In this document: piece after piece, positions 11,901-25,400 of the stretch | Layout: every line of letters starts with the position of its first letter | Position numbering within the stretch: the first letter of the stretch is position 1 | NCBI GenBank assembly: GCA_036345935.2 | Contig: JADWOT020000005.1 | Coordinates: forward strand, 1,674,001-1,738,000 | Length of the DNA stretch: 64,000 nt | Direction of reading: 5' to 3' | Origin: Taenia hydatigena | Lineage: Eukaryota > Platyhelminthes > Cestoda > Cyclophyllidea > Taeniidae | Translations under genes and position numbers: made by a program | The notes under the pieces: model-generated | Seen by the model: only the letters and a program-made list of their open reading frames with translations | What the model was told of the DNA's origin: nothing | Database searches by the model: none

Positions 11901-13130
11901 CAGATCCACGGATCCAAAGTTGCCACGCCGGTCCAAATTCGATTAATAATTATGAGGCAAATAAAATAACTTTCCAGTTACAAGCAGTCATAAAAGGACC
12001 TTTACCCCAGGAAAATACTGCTTCATGTTCTGACTTAATGGACCTGGAAAGAGCGTTGTTCATTTCTGTGGGAACAATGCAAGCCTTCATTGCAAATATG
12101 TGAGGGATTTAAGCTTTAGCCAACTGAAAATAGTTAATTAGAGCATCCTTGCTTTTGAGCGAAATTCTCCCAGTGGCCAAAGAATAAATTGGGTATCAGA
12201 TCAAACAAGTCGAAATATGACTTGGGCTTCCACTCCTAGTGTGACCTCAGAAAATGATAACGTCTATAATCATGCTGCCTTTGCTTCAAGTATCTTGACA
12301 ATTTTCACAACTTAATTCGCATTTTAGAGGGTGCTTTCATTCTACTGTTAAAAATTCCTTGTATTTTAACCCCAGCTTCCTTACATTTTATTATGAGTCC
12401 ACCCATACTTTTAACACTGGCCAGCACAAAGGCACCAGCATTTATTGGTGATAAATGCGCCTTTTATATATAGTATGTCTGCTTGTAAAGCATATAAGTG
12501 AGCATATAAGTTCTTGGAAGGAAGATTAAGGCAGCTCCGTGGATTCCAGCCTATCTCTGCAGACACAGAACAAAGAGATTCGTCAAACGGGGTAGTGAAT
12601 TACAAGTATCAACGGATAAGAGAGATGACGCACCGGTCTTCCACATCTGTGGCAGTCGCAACTGAATCGTTGATGCCATTAGACAAAGTTATCTTCATCT
12701 ATCTCCACGTTCAGGAGTAGGACGGATGTATTTGCTTCCAACCCCTTGCGTTCTAAGAGGCAAGTTTTACGTTGGTGGTTGTCTAATCATTGCCACCCAA
12801 GCCGCAGGTAAAACCATCAATTCCGATAGACGAAAGGCCATCAAAAGTGAAAAATAGAGCAGTATGCACAGAGCGGAAACCAACTACGGGAATGAGAGCA
12901 AAGTTTAAAGTGTAACCGCAGGATACCTCTACCGTTCGATGCACACGAGAGTCTACACTTTACGACAATCATTCCATAAACTTACACTCCCTCCTCTTCC
13001 GTAACCTCCCTTTTTCTCCCTACAAGGAATATTTTCTTCCAAGTGCGTCTTCATTAGCTACGCGCCTAGCCCATTCCGTTGTTTGGTGTCATTAAATTCA
13101 TTTGGCATGAATTATGTCCAGTGACACAGT
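8909..13130. other. Non-coding DNA, no gene recognised
   Basis: Open frames up to 122 codons occur (10,413-10,781, minus, with a non-ATG start and a lysine- and glutamate-rich beginning), but no domain is visible. A 12-bp direct repeat (AGCATATAAGT, two copies) lies at about 12,488-12,511. A pyrimidine-rich patch occupies about 12,985-13,025. A partial tRNA-like patch on minus near 10,021-10,070 has A-box-like and B-box-like parts placed too close together. Confidence 0.5.
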
Positions 13131-13147
13131 CCTTTGCTACCGAAGCA

Positions 13148-13187
13148 GTAGCATAGCGCTTCGGTTCGTAAGATCGAATCCAGCACA
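13148..13187 (+). pseudogene. Truncated tRNA-like (A-box/B-box) fragment
   Basis: The plus strand reads AGCAGTAGCATAGCGC, resembling a tRNA A box and D arm, then GATCGAATCC, a good match to a B box. Only about 12 bases lie between them, where a tRNA has about 30, so the anticodon arm is missing. A pyrimidine- and CCA-rich segment follows (13,200-13,270), as beside the tRNA-like cluster near 6.6 kb. It is likely a remnant of a tRNA-derived element. Confidence 0.3.
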
Positions 13188-13334
13188 TTATTGACTCGCG
13201 TTCTCACCATTTCGTCTACTCGACCTCTCTCCACCAGCAAAACCACAACCAACTCATTGCACCATTCTACTTACTTGACCGACAGTAAAATTGACCCTAA
13301 AGAGAACTTAGCATACACAGAGCAAGGCATAAAT

Positions 13335-13335
13335 C
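13335..13335. other. Single ambiguous base (n)
   Basis: This is the only unresolved base in the window. It is not an assembly gap. It falls in a short open frame with no recognised product. Confidence 0.99.
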
Positions 13336-13420
13336 NCAATAGACTCTGCCACCGTGATACTGAGCGACACACAATCCTAGTTAGTGAGGACAGCAACGCA
13401 ACCAGAAGTTAGGCAACTTG

Positions 13421-16400
13421 ATAACGTTTACGGCCCTGAAAAGTATATTCATACGACCTAAGTTATGTGGGTGCGAAATTACCAGTCGACCCACAATTAA
13501 AGGTTCTAAATTTTCCATACATTGCACAAACCACAGCAGAGCAATGCTCATAAATTTTGATAATCTTTATCTGCACCGAATTAGCGATGTTTCAGCGTCA
13601 TGCATGCTTGATGAATTTTTGAGACGTCCACCACAAGAACGCATCCTTTTTCTGAGGGGTGTTCATCCATTAGATTGCTCAACACCAAGCATTGGGAAGC
13701 CAAATGGCGATACGGTTTAGCACCTAACGCTGTGGATCATGCGGATTTAAAGGCAAAAATAAGGTCTACTTATCATCATCACCATTGTCATCGCAAGTAG
13801 CTGTTCTGAACTCCCAATGAGTGCGAACGCGTTACGCCTCGATTTTACGAAAATCTGCACTAAAATTGATTGCGACTTTGTGACCCACTAAGATTCGAAT
13901 GCCCATGCACCGAAGGGGTAAAGGAGCATTAATTGCATATTTTTAGGATGCATAGACATCGATATGTACTGGCTAGACGAAAGCTACAACAAGGTATGAG
14001 GAAACATTTGGACCCCCAAAATTGAAACATGAAATGCCTTAAGCCTAAAACATGCAATGCACTCTTTACCTGGCAAAATACAACTGGAGAAGAACCATTT
14101 CCACATAAAGGAACTGACGCGGTTCGCAGTATGGCGATACATGCAAAAATGCGATTTTAAGGTCGCGACTTGCCGATCCGTGTGCAGTGCTATTTTGGTG
14201 TATCACATCATAAAACACTTCTGCAGACGCCATTTTGCCAAGACTACTTGCCCATGGCAAAGTTCAGTGTCACCAAAATGGTCAGCTCAGAAGGCCTTCC
14301 TCACACCTGAGCTTACCACAATGGTACCCCATTCGAATGCAGTTATCGTGGACAGTTGTGGTCCTGATGGGAAACGACAAGAGGAAACACGAAGAACTAA
14401 GGCAGAATGAATGAAATATAAGTATCAAACACACAATTGGTAGGAACGAGGAGACAGCTAAGCAAAAGGAGACAAATTGTCCTTTTAAAGTGCAAAACCC
14501 TGCATGCATTCCTTCATGGCCGTTATTCAAATGCCAAGAAAAGTGGCAACCATCTGTTAATACATAATTTGATGTGCTTGAAAGCAGGATGAAGCACAAT
14601 CAAGCATTTTCTCTTCGAGGTGTACGATATTGCGTTTTCGATTTGGATGAAAAATGCATTCGTCATTCTCCACTCCTCTGTTTCCAGGACGTTTGCTACT
14701 TTATCTTTCAGCAGCAGGCGACCCAAAGTGCAATTTGGTGGGAACTCGCTCTTGAAACGGCAGCCCCCACTTTATGAATTAAAACCGAATCTACTTTGCT
14801 TCCATGTTCTTAGTGGTAACATGCGTCACAACAGTGTGTACCGGTTGAAGTTTCTGGTGGCTCACCCAGATGAGAATGTGGCGTAAGGACAACCGTGCTA
14901 GGAAGGCATTAACGCGCACGTTTAGCATGATGGGATCCACTATGGACATTATTTTGGCCTGCGTTTTCAATGCACTGGCAAACTCTAAAACTTGAATTTG
15001 GGCAGACTCTCTTCTTTCACTTAGCTCTAAGACAACAAGTCCACGGGATGGTTTGTACAAATGCAAAACAGCTATCACAGAGTTATGTTATTGAAGTTTC
15101 GGTCTCATCACACACTCCCGGAGAATAGGATTATTTGTTTAATTTTAAGAACAGTTAATGCGTTGAACTTTTATTTGTCGTGCCTAGTTCTTCTTTTTAA
15201 GCAAAGCCATTTTAGCGGTCTACGTTCAGCGGAAATTCGACAGTTGATAACAAATAGGGCCGCAACCAAGAGTACAGCGTTAACGTCATCAAATGTTGAA
15301 ATGAACTAAGCGCAATGTGGTAACTTTGGATATTCAATGAAATCGGAAATCAAGACAGAAACTGAAATAATGATAGGTCATTAAGGCTTCATTGTTGCCG
15401 GTTGGTTTGTGATACATCGTTTACGACTACCAATCCAAACAAACCGTGGTGAGTTGCCTGCGCTTTCTGACTTTGCTCATCCAACACCTCATTATTAGTG
15501 TCTAACTTTGCAGAGCTTTATCACCACGCATTTGAGCTCAAAAGGAAAACAAAAAGTTAATTGCATATCTTTAGCTTGTGAAATTTGCTGTTTATTTCCA
15601 TCACGAGTTCATTCAGTGACCTAGATTGTGCATTTGAACTGTAAACAGACGGCAACACATAAGGTCACTTCGCCTGAATAGCCCCCATTGAGCGGTGGCA
15701 AGCCTGAATGAGTCATGATGGTACGGATAACGCAGTGGTGAGGCCGCGATGGCGCTCGCGAGTGCGTCACCCCACTATCACCGAGTTCATAGTAGTTTCC
15801 GATGCAGGTCAAGTGAGCGAATGGTCGCATTGATAATCACTCTGTTCAATTCTCGAACCGATATTAAAATAGGCAAACAAAAGCATATGGAACTCTCCTG
15901 ATTTACTGCCAGTTGGAAATGTACTCGTGCGCACCCTCCAAGTGGTGGAGCACTCAATCCAGCTGAGTCATGTACTTTGGAAAGGTTCTGGATGTAGTTG
16001 TTCAGTTTTGGCGGTGGCCCTGCTTTCAATCATCAAGCTTTTGCACATCCTGCTCAACTGCCGTTGAGTAGGGGACGGCCTGAATTAAGTGGCGTCGGAA
16101 TCGTTAAAACAACGTTGGCGACAAAGATATGCTTACAGCTATCGCTGGGTATTTTACGCTTGTATGAAAACAGGATGGTTTGTTCAATGCTAGGCACTGG
16201 ACCATTGGACACCCCATCTGAGACTTTCAATCCCTGTATTTGTGATTGTAAACCGGTTCTTAAAAGTGTTGATTGCACTTGAATCAAATCCACAGAGCTG
16301 TTGGAGTCCCGAAATTACCCACTAGATGCATAGTTCACTGATGGCAAATGTGAAGGAATGGCGTGCTGTTTTAAATTTGTGTACGGTAATCTTTTGCGCT

Positions 16401-19400
16401 GGCTATCTTTAGCTGACCTGATGTAAGCTGCATGTATAGCAATGTTCAGGGATGGGTGTCGTAGAAACCACAGTGATTTACCCTCGGATGTAAAACTGAC
16501 TGCAATTTATTAAAGCACAGGACAAACTTGCAGGTGTGCCTCGCAATTCCACTGAAGGGTGGTGTAACGCCCCTTCAACTTCCACTGGCTAAAATGCACC
16601 GACCAGCCTAGCTGATTCTCTCGCTCTTTCCATCACACCTTGAGGCCACGATATGCGAGGACGGTACGGCATGCTGTAAACTTGTTCTGAGGTCATCAGC
16701 GTCGATAAAGTGCACTACAGGGCCTAGACTCATCCCGGAGTTGAGCTTGAGAGCAGCCTATATGACGAACTAAATTACTGCAAACATTTTATGCCGCCCG
16801 CCAAACAACTCATCGTAAACATAAAATGCAAAAATACAAGTTCCGTTCACGAGCATTTTTCTGCTCTGGCTGTAGGTGCGTGAATACACTTTGCTTCTAC
16901 ATACTTTCAGTTTCCGTTTGTTGGCCATGAATTGGGCTTCGAATTGGTGGTTGCAGGTAAACGACTGATACATGCCTGCAGAGAAGCTTATTTTATACTT
17001 TACCTTTTACCTGCGCTCGCTAAAGGATGGATAAATTTCTAGGCTAATAAGTGATGACCTAAAATGTTACCCGCATCAGGTCCGGCAAATTCATAGCCGT
17101 CGATTTCATCTCAATAGACCCATCTCATCTTTGGACCAACGCAGTTTCGGAATTGAGATCGGTTACCCATCTTTATTCGGGACAATGAATGCATGCTCAG
17201 TCCTAACAACAAATTCCACTGATGATTGATTTCCCTGATCCGAGTTGGAGAAAAGTTACTGATTGAGAGGAGGAATCTCTTTGAACTTGAAGTGCAATAA
17301 CTGACAAGAATGTCACAACTTTCACAACAAATCACTTTGCCGACGATTGGATCCATGTTTCATGCAAGCAGTTTGTTTCAAAGAAGACATTAATGCCGCA
17401 AATATTCAACAAAATCGGGTAAATCCTGTGAGCGTGCGAAATAACTGCATGTGAGTACCAATTCTTCAGCAGAAAATGAGTTGACAAGTGTAAAAACGGA
17501 TTTCGCAATAGCAACATTAGCCGCACCGTGGCATCACATTAATTTTTGGGTGCAGTAGACATAACTTGATCTACGGCCCTAGACACTACGACATCCATCC
17601 ACAAACAGTAATGCGGACTAAAGGCCATGTTTTAGACAAATTCCATTTAATGCAGCAAATTTTATGCCAAAAATGCGAAGCATGACAAGTATATCACCTT
17701 GTAAAAGAATATTTAATTGAACATCGTTAAGATGGGTTTGAGTCTTCGTGGATTTAGTCATTCACTGCAGATGCTTCCACGCTGTAGGACTTCGATTTGG
17801 TGAGCATTCAACGAAAAGAGGGGCACTACTGCCTTACGCAAGTAGTTAATTTCGTCTCACAATCACTGAGTTTGGGTCAACACGCCTAGAAGTACAGCTG
17901 TTGAACAAAGTGCATGATTTGTGATAGCCGCATTTAACTAGTGTCTTGATTCCATTCCGTTTAGTTCCTTTGTTCTCGTTTCAATACCGCCTAACTGTCT
18001 ATCCGGGTTCCATATGCCTACCAGGTTTTGCGCACATATTCATGTAACAATCTTAACTGGGACTATTTGATTGTCGTGACGCATATATTTGATGTTTCTT
18101 GGTAGTTTATGACAGCTAATATTGTACCATGCCATGTGTGGCTACAAAAATTATTACACATGAAACAGTAGAGTTGATGCAGTGGCACTGCGATTTTGGA
18201 TTTTTGAGTAGGCGATGAACCGGCCGAGGCAAATAAATTCAATTGATATCATTGTTTAGAGCTGCATCTACTGGGATGTTGTAGCGGAAGTTCTTTCGGA
18301 TGGACCTTAGGTTTGAATGCACTAAGCACTGATCTTGCGGCTGCTGTTTTGCGTGTTACCCCTTGCGTTGTTTGTTATGGATTTACTAGGACCCAGATTT
18401 TGCTCGCTGAAGTCATTCCTTTGATTGACCTCATTGTCACTGTTAGCCCATCAAAGACGGGAAAATGTGTTGTCTCCGATTCGTTAACTGGGAAGCGTTG
18501 GCTCTTACCCGGCAATAAGTGATTCTTATGCTTCACGGTTGGCGAAAGGGACGCCAACTTTTTAAGTGGGAGGGGTTTTATAGAATTTTATCTTGCCATC
18601 TTCTGTCACATTCGAAACCGAAATGCTTGCTAGACGTAAAGGAAAGCCTGCTCCATGGCAAAATCCAGTTTGGTAGGTAGGTGTGGATGTTAGACTTAGG
18701 GGATATAACTCCACTAGAGGTAATCTATCTCGCAGTATATGGTGCTTCTTATGTGTGAGTTAATTTTTTCGTCCGCTGGCATGAATACGATTGGTTGACA
18801 ACAAATGTGGTTGATCAGTAATGAGTGCATGGTGCTTAAATATATCACCGTCAAAGCGTCCGTTATTTAGAATAATACACGAGGATTTAATTTCAACAGA
18901 TGACTTAATAAATGCCTGACAGGATCGTTCCATCTCAAGCGACGATGTGACGTATAAAATAGTGCTTGTCCTCTGTGGAAATAAGGTAAGCCTTTGTGCT
19001 AGGCACAAAATATTCTGCTTAACTGCACCAGCGACGCATGGCATGATGTGACAACAGAAGCTGCCATTTTATATTACATTCTCAATCATTTGGGCATGAT
19101 CCAAATCTTCCAATCCATGCGATTTTCTGTGCGTGCTGTTAGTGTTGGTAGATGTGGGACATGTAACGTGAAAAAATTTGATCAAACTTGTTTATAGCAA
19201 AATGCAACCTCTATGCAAGAATCGAGCATTTGTGTCGGCACGGCTGACTTGACTCCAACTATGTGGCAATCTTTTGAATCCTATGACTGCGTGCGGATTT
19301 CATAGCGCATTGCACGGTATGTGAAGAAGTCTTCAAAGAACTAAGCACATGGTTTGAGTCGCAAAGTTATTTTTGCGCTCGTGAAATGAGAACATGATCA

Positions 19401-22400
19401 ATTATTTACAAAATGACAACAACACCTGATCTGAATTGCGCTTTTCTCCAAAATTAATCACCCTCAAGTGATTTCCATCCTGAGTTTTGTGATGCCATCC
19501 AGACGTATTAAAGCCCATATTTATTCCTCCTTTTGTTGACTTAGTTAAAATATTTTTGCTTTATATGCAAAATCCGCTTCCTTGTACTGTTCCCGTGCCG
19601 GGTTTACGTCCGCTCAAATCTGTCTTATGTTCGTTTCTTAGGTTGCACTTTGTAGACCTGCGCATCCACATTGATCTACGAGATCTTGACGCCAATGAAA
19701 GGAAAAACCCAGGTTATCAAGTGACCGTCCTCTTTACCTGCTTCTGTGCCTTCGCTTCCCTCTCTGTATCTCTTAGTGTGTGCAGCAGTAACAGAGAATA
19801 TTATCGACAGAACTTACAAACTATTGCCTATCAGTGTTTATGGTAGAACCGGAAAAATTGCCGCCCATGGCACCTTAATTTTACAAAATAATTCGCAACG
19901 ATTTCTGTTGTCACTGCAAAAATACATGTGGCTGCTCTACTTTTTACCTTATGCTAAAGTCGCATAAAGTTATCGTTTGCTAAATTACGTGGCGCTAACT
20001 AATTTTACATTGCTAAACCAAATTACAAATTATGTAACTTGGGGGTCGGAATAGGACTTATGCACTTCTTCTCTCACTGGTAGCCCTATTCGTTTCAAAA
20101 ATAAGGTAGATGGTAGATCTAATGTTTTGAACGCTTGAATGTATGCAGACATGCGGCACAAATATTTTCAGCAAGACCTGTGGCATATTAGCTAGTGCAA
20201 ACTATTACCGCAAAGATTCCTGTTGCGCTGTGAGCACAAGCAAAAGTACTTTTGCAGTCTACATTGTATGCACTGCTGGCCCTATTAATGAAAAGAGGAA
20301 AGGAGGGATGACCAAAGATCCGATTTTAGGCTGCTTGATGGGTATTAAATTATTCTCCGAGTTGCTTATAACTGTTGAAATGTTAAGGCCTTTGTAAAAA
20401 TGCCACGATGCAAGGATTGATTGCATTTCAGTAGCTTTCAAATTCCTTCCACATGACCTTGAGATTAGCCACTTTGAAGGCTGGCGCGATTCATCAATTA
20501 CCTGCGAGCGTCAAATAAGCAAAAAGTCTTAGCTTTATCTGCGTTTGGAAGAAAAATGCTGCCTCATGCTGACATTAAGGACACAAGGATTGAAGCAGAA
20601 TTGACAAATGGCTGAGCTGAAACTGTACATTTGGCTGCAATGACTAGCAGGCAACTCATGGCTTCGTCTTGTGTCGGGCCATAATGCTTTACTACACCCT
20701 GCCAGACACAAGACGGATAGTTGTTGCAAATCTCGCCATGGTGTTTTGGCCTAAACCTTGCTTATTCTTAATATACTTTCCTCTTAGCGAACCACGTTGT
20801 GGCTTTTCCTACTTGCATTTTACAACATGAATGGAATTGAACTAACGTCGTGTGCGACTGAGTGTGAAATGAACATGCAAACACTTATGCAAATACCTCA
20901 TTAATATTAACATGCTGAAATGACTTCACACGTTTGCAAACAGAGCCAACCGGGTCGACGTAATATACTGATTGTTCCTTGATCAAAATACGGTAAATTA
21001 AACCAAAACCTATGACAGCACTGTAATCGCTAAGCGTCCTAGGTAAATGCATCGATAATATTTCATAATGCTCTTATGGATAACAAGCTTGACTGTGCAT
21101 TTCTGGCATGGGAAAGTGATGCAGTTACTATCTCTGTTGTCAGTCCGTACCATATTACTGAAACAACTAATCATATCGATAAAGTCGAGTAGACACAAAA
21201 CCTTTTCATAGCCATTCACAGGTGCCACGCAGGGCTTGTTTTCCTTTTCTATTTCCCAAGTGCGCATCTATCCATGCGTTTTGAATCTTCTACTACTGCC
21301 ACTGCTTTTGCTGCCATCCGTTCTCGCAATGTGCCTATATTTGATGGTAAGCTATTGTTTACCAGGTGTGAAACAAAGGGCCGTATGAATTGCAACTGGA
21401 CAGCACTGTTCACAGTTTATACTTGGCAGAAAATCAACATCCGATAATTTGGTGTACATGCTTTGCGCGGCGAGCCACCATATGCTCTTAAAATAATTAG
21501 TGGCCAAATACACATTGCCAAAATGAAAGTGATTGTGATCACCAATCCCAACCAAAACATTGACAATGCTTTTGTTGCAAATATTGCGGCGGCGGATCTA
21601 CAGGATTGTAATAGTGTGCCTAATTTCCATGTCTCACTTTGGAAGCACTGTAGTAGGCTAGAGTATGACAGGCCTAGATACAACAGGAAGAAAGGGGTTA
21701 ACAGAGTATCTGATCTATTGTGCATGCTATATCCCCAGAGGCTCCTTCATGCCTTATCATTCAAGCCGGCTTCAAAACTAAGTTTGTCCTTCTAATCGAC
21801 CAGACACAACTTAATACCATATAAATGGGATCCTTCCTTTGTTTTTTGCAAACGTTAAGGATCAAGGCATTTGCCGATGCAGGATGTGATGTGCTAAAGC
21901 CTATAAATGCAAGAAATCTTTAAACTTGTGATAACTTATTTGCAGTCACGTAATGGGAACAACTATAAAAGCAAAAATTGTGTAATTTTAATTTTCCACA
22001 AATTCGCAGCAGGAGTTTTGGGAAATGAACCTTCTCTACATTGATTAGTGATGGTAAATTACTAGTGCGGTGTAAGACTTAAAAACAAGAAGGCGCATAT
22101 CGACACCAAAGGAGTACCAAGTAAGCTGCAATGGATCAAATGACAGATCTAAAGTCACTTCAAAGAATAACGCGTTAGAGCGGCAAAAACCCACCTCCAA
22201 CAGCTCACGTGCGTTGTTTTTGCAAAAATACACTAAAGCAGATTTCCAGCCCTTTTAGGTTAATTGCACACGACCTTGCGACAACTGTTAAAGTTTTGTT
22301 TCCTCCTCCATTGTAATAGCGTGTGTTTTCTTGGGATCACAACACAAAGCAACACCATGTTTGGTAGCAGAGGACAAAATGTGTTGCCTTGAATTTTACT

Positions 22401-25400
22401 TATTTGCTGATGCAAATTTGATTATAAAGGTCCTATCTTTACTGTCTGGCCAGTAGCTGCTGAGGCAGGATGGTGATATGCACGTCAGTCTCCGAGCACG
22501 AGTGCCTTGGTTTAATCCGGTCTAATGAACCGTCTCTGTATTTCCTCAAGTGAAATGTGCCCTTAGAGAGGAGCATCACGAACTCAAATGTCTACCATTC
22601 CTCTGTCGGCATATGTTTGTCTAAGGAGAGGCAATATGTGGCTTCTGCCTTTACTCACATAATACAAGATAACGTGAATGATTCTGGTTTTGATTAAAGC
22701 GTGCGAAAGTTTGGCTAGATTTGATTAGTAAGTCACAACTGAGAATATTTTTTCCCAGTTAGGCTGGTTGCCGAAGCAAAGAACTATGCTTTCCAGATAA
22801 TGCTAGCACCAAAACAGCCAACGAAAAAGTAATGCGAATGACAGCCTGGATTTTCTTGGTATGAGAACACACCGGGCTTTTTCTTAACTCACAACTTCTT
22901 GTACCCCAATAATAACAGGCTTGAAGGAGGTAGGCGAAATCACTCACGCAATCCACCAAGAAATGCAGGCTGTGTATGCAACCAAAACCAAACCAGAGGT
23001 CTCATAGACTTATTTAAATGTGCGTTGTTCCTATAAAAGCGCTGTAAATTGTGAGCGCAAAACAGTGACAATGTTGAAAAGAGTCCTTTAATTTAGCTCC
23101 GTATTGTTGCTGACCACCGTGTGGGGTGCAGGGTGGTATGCTGCCTTTTACTATTGAACTCTGATGAGCACGTGCCAATAGGCGTTTGACAAACAATGCA
23201 CCTACTTCACTGGCTAGTTTTCTTCATTGTGTTTATGCGCCATTTTGGGCTGCAATTCCGGTATTTGCCAACCTCGTGGCCCCCAAGCTGTCTGGCTCCC
23301 ATTTCTAGCTGACATTGTGACATGCAGAGGGGGTTGACTTTTCTAAAGTGACATGCTCACAGATGCGAAAATCACAAATAAGGTTACGTACCGAGAACAG
23401 CAGCAAGTAATTGTGATCGCAGGTAGAACGCTCTTAGTGCCCTTAATCAAGGTTGTCTTAGAATGCTCCTAAGTACTGCTACTATTTTCATGACATTGGG
23501 TGGAATGTCCCACATTTCCGATATTAAATTAAACATGATCAGACACGCTTGCTCAACAACGCCTTCTTTGCCACAGCAAGAGCGGAGATCCTTGCTCTCA
23601 TTATTCTTCAATTAAAGCCATATTAGTCCTACCTTGCTTGAGCTCAGTTGGAAGGTTGAGAAATTGGGTGAACAATATGCAAATGCAATTACAGTAACTG
23701 AGGTAGGGATTACTTGCTTCTACTAAAGAGTGAACATCACACTGTTCTTAAATTAGAACATTACTCTTTCTGGACTGAGATAAAATCCTACCTATAATGC
23801 GACCGTGGAAGGATTGTAGAGCATAGGCCTCGTTTTCAACTGCACCTAGCCTGTTAAAGCATCGCCCAAGCGTAAGTTTGGGGCGCAAGTATGATGTGCG
23901 ATGACATGCTTTATCCCGTAGGACCAGTTAATTACATTGTTATGGCTCAGCTTTAACATTTGTTTCTTTACGAGTCCTCAAAAACATTTACTTTGCACAG
24001 CAATGGAAAGAAGCACTGACTCGACTAGCGCATCTGCCACTGTGGTCACCTAAGGTAACGCAAATTTTTAATAGTTCTACCTACAACGATTGTCGCAGTC
24101 ATAACTCGCGCTTATCGAAGCCATCTTTTCCCACTGCAGGCCGCTATGACACAGGATATGCGTCAGCTGTCATTCGTTAGTGTCCGCCTAACAATAATGC
24201 GACCTCTTATCTTGCTATTTTTGCCTCATTTGTGTATTTTACTTTAAACAGATTATTTAAAATTTGTTCTACCTCATGAGGTGATGGTTCAAATCACGAG
24301 TGCCCTCCTCTCCTTCGCGTGAATGATGCGCACAAAGGCAAAATGCATGACTGGAGTTAGGTTGCCAACCTCCTAATTGTCTGGATGCTGCATGCAAACA
24401 AAAATGAGGTAAGGAGCGTGCATACATTAGGTGATTTACCACAGGGTTTCGCTTAATGAAGTAAACACGTTGATCTCGAAAGCCAACAACGAGAGAATTA
24501 TTTTATTCATAAAACGCCAACTTATGCTTATTTAACGTCAGCACGCGCGTCCAGTGGAATCATTCGACAAAACCTAATAACTATACTTAAAAACAAGTTC
24601 CAGTTGCTTGAACTTTTTCATTTTGTTGACATCCCAGTAGTGCATCGACTTTGAAGTCATCAATTCTATAAGTATTTTAGGAGTTTTCGAGTTCTGCGAA
24701 ATCAGGGCCCGCGAAACGTGCAATGGTGCGTCTGAATGCAGATTGCTTTACCCATTTAGAACACTGCATTATAGTAGCGGCTCCCAGCTCCCTACTGCTC
24801 AAGTATAAGTAAGCATTGAAACTCATTCTAATCGTTGATTTAAGTGGCATGCTATCATTCATTGATATGCTTGCAAACCTTTAAATTTAGATGCATTGAT
24901 AGTGCTGCAAAGTAGGCGCATTGAGGGATGAAGCAATGTCAATCTCTGATAAAGGAACCTAAAAGGGGATTGCAAAATGACTAGGCCGATTCAAATTACT
25001 GCATATAAAGTGAATAGCAGGAAAAACAGGTGTTAATTCTCACACACTGGGCTGCATAAAAGTGGGTTGATTCGGTCTAGTTCCCACTCACTTAGTAGGG
25101 TCCACTGAATTTTCCTTCGAAAGATTGCGGTTTTAGAAAGTGATTTGTAGTGGCCAATTTTAACTATAGCAGGTTTTAATTCATGCATTTTAATCAGCAA
25201 AGTATTTTCATGTACAAAGCCTTGAGCAGTCTAATGATTTAGCAAGAGTTTGCGCTGAGGGATGAGACACCAGTAATCTGAGTTGCAGCGCACTGAGAAG
25301 GAGTTTAAATGGGGCAAATGAAATACAAAACTTAATGTTTGTTTTAATAAGCTAAACGATCCGCTTAGCAGTGAACTTAGCCATATATTGTGGCTGCATG

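Noticed and set aside
24270..24310. GGTTCAAATCA B-box-like motif
   Set aside because: No A box at the right distance and no cloverleaf.
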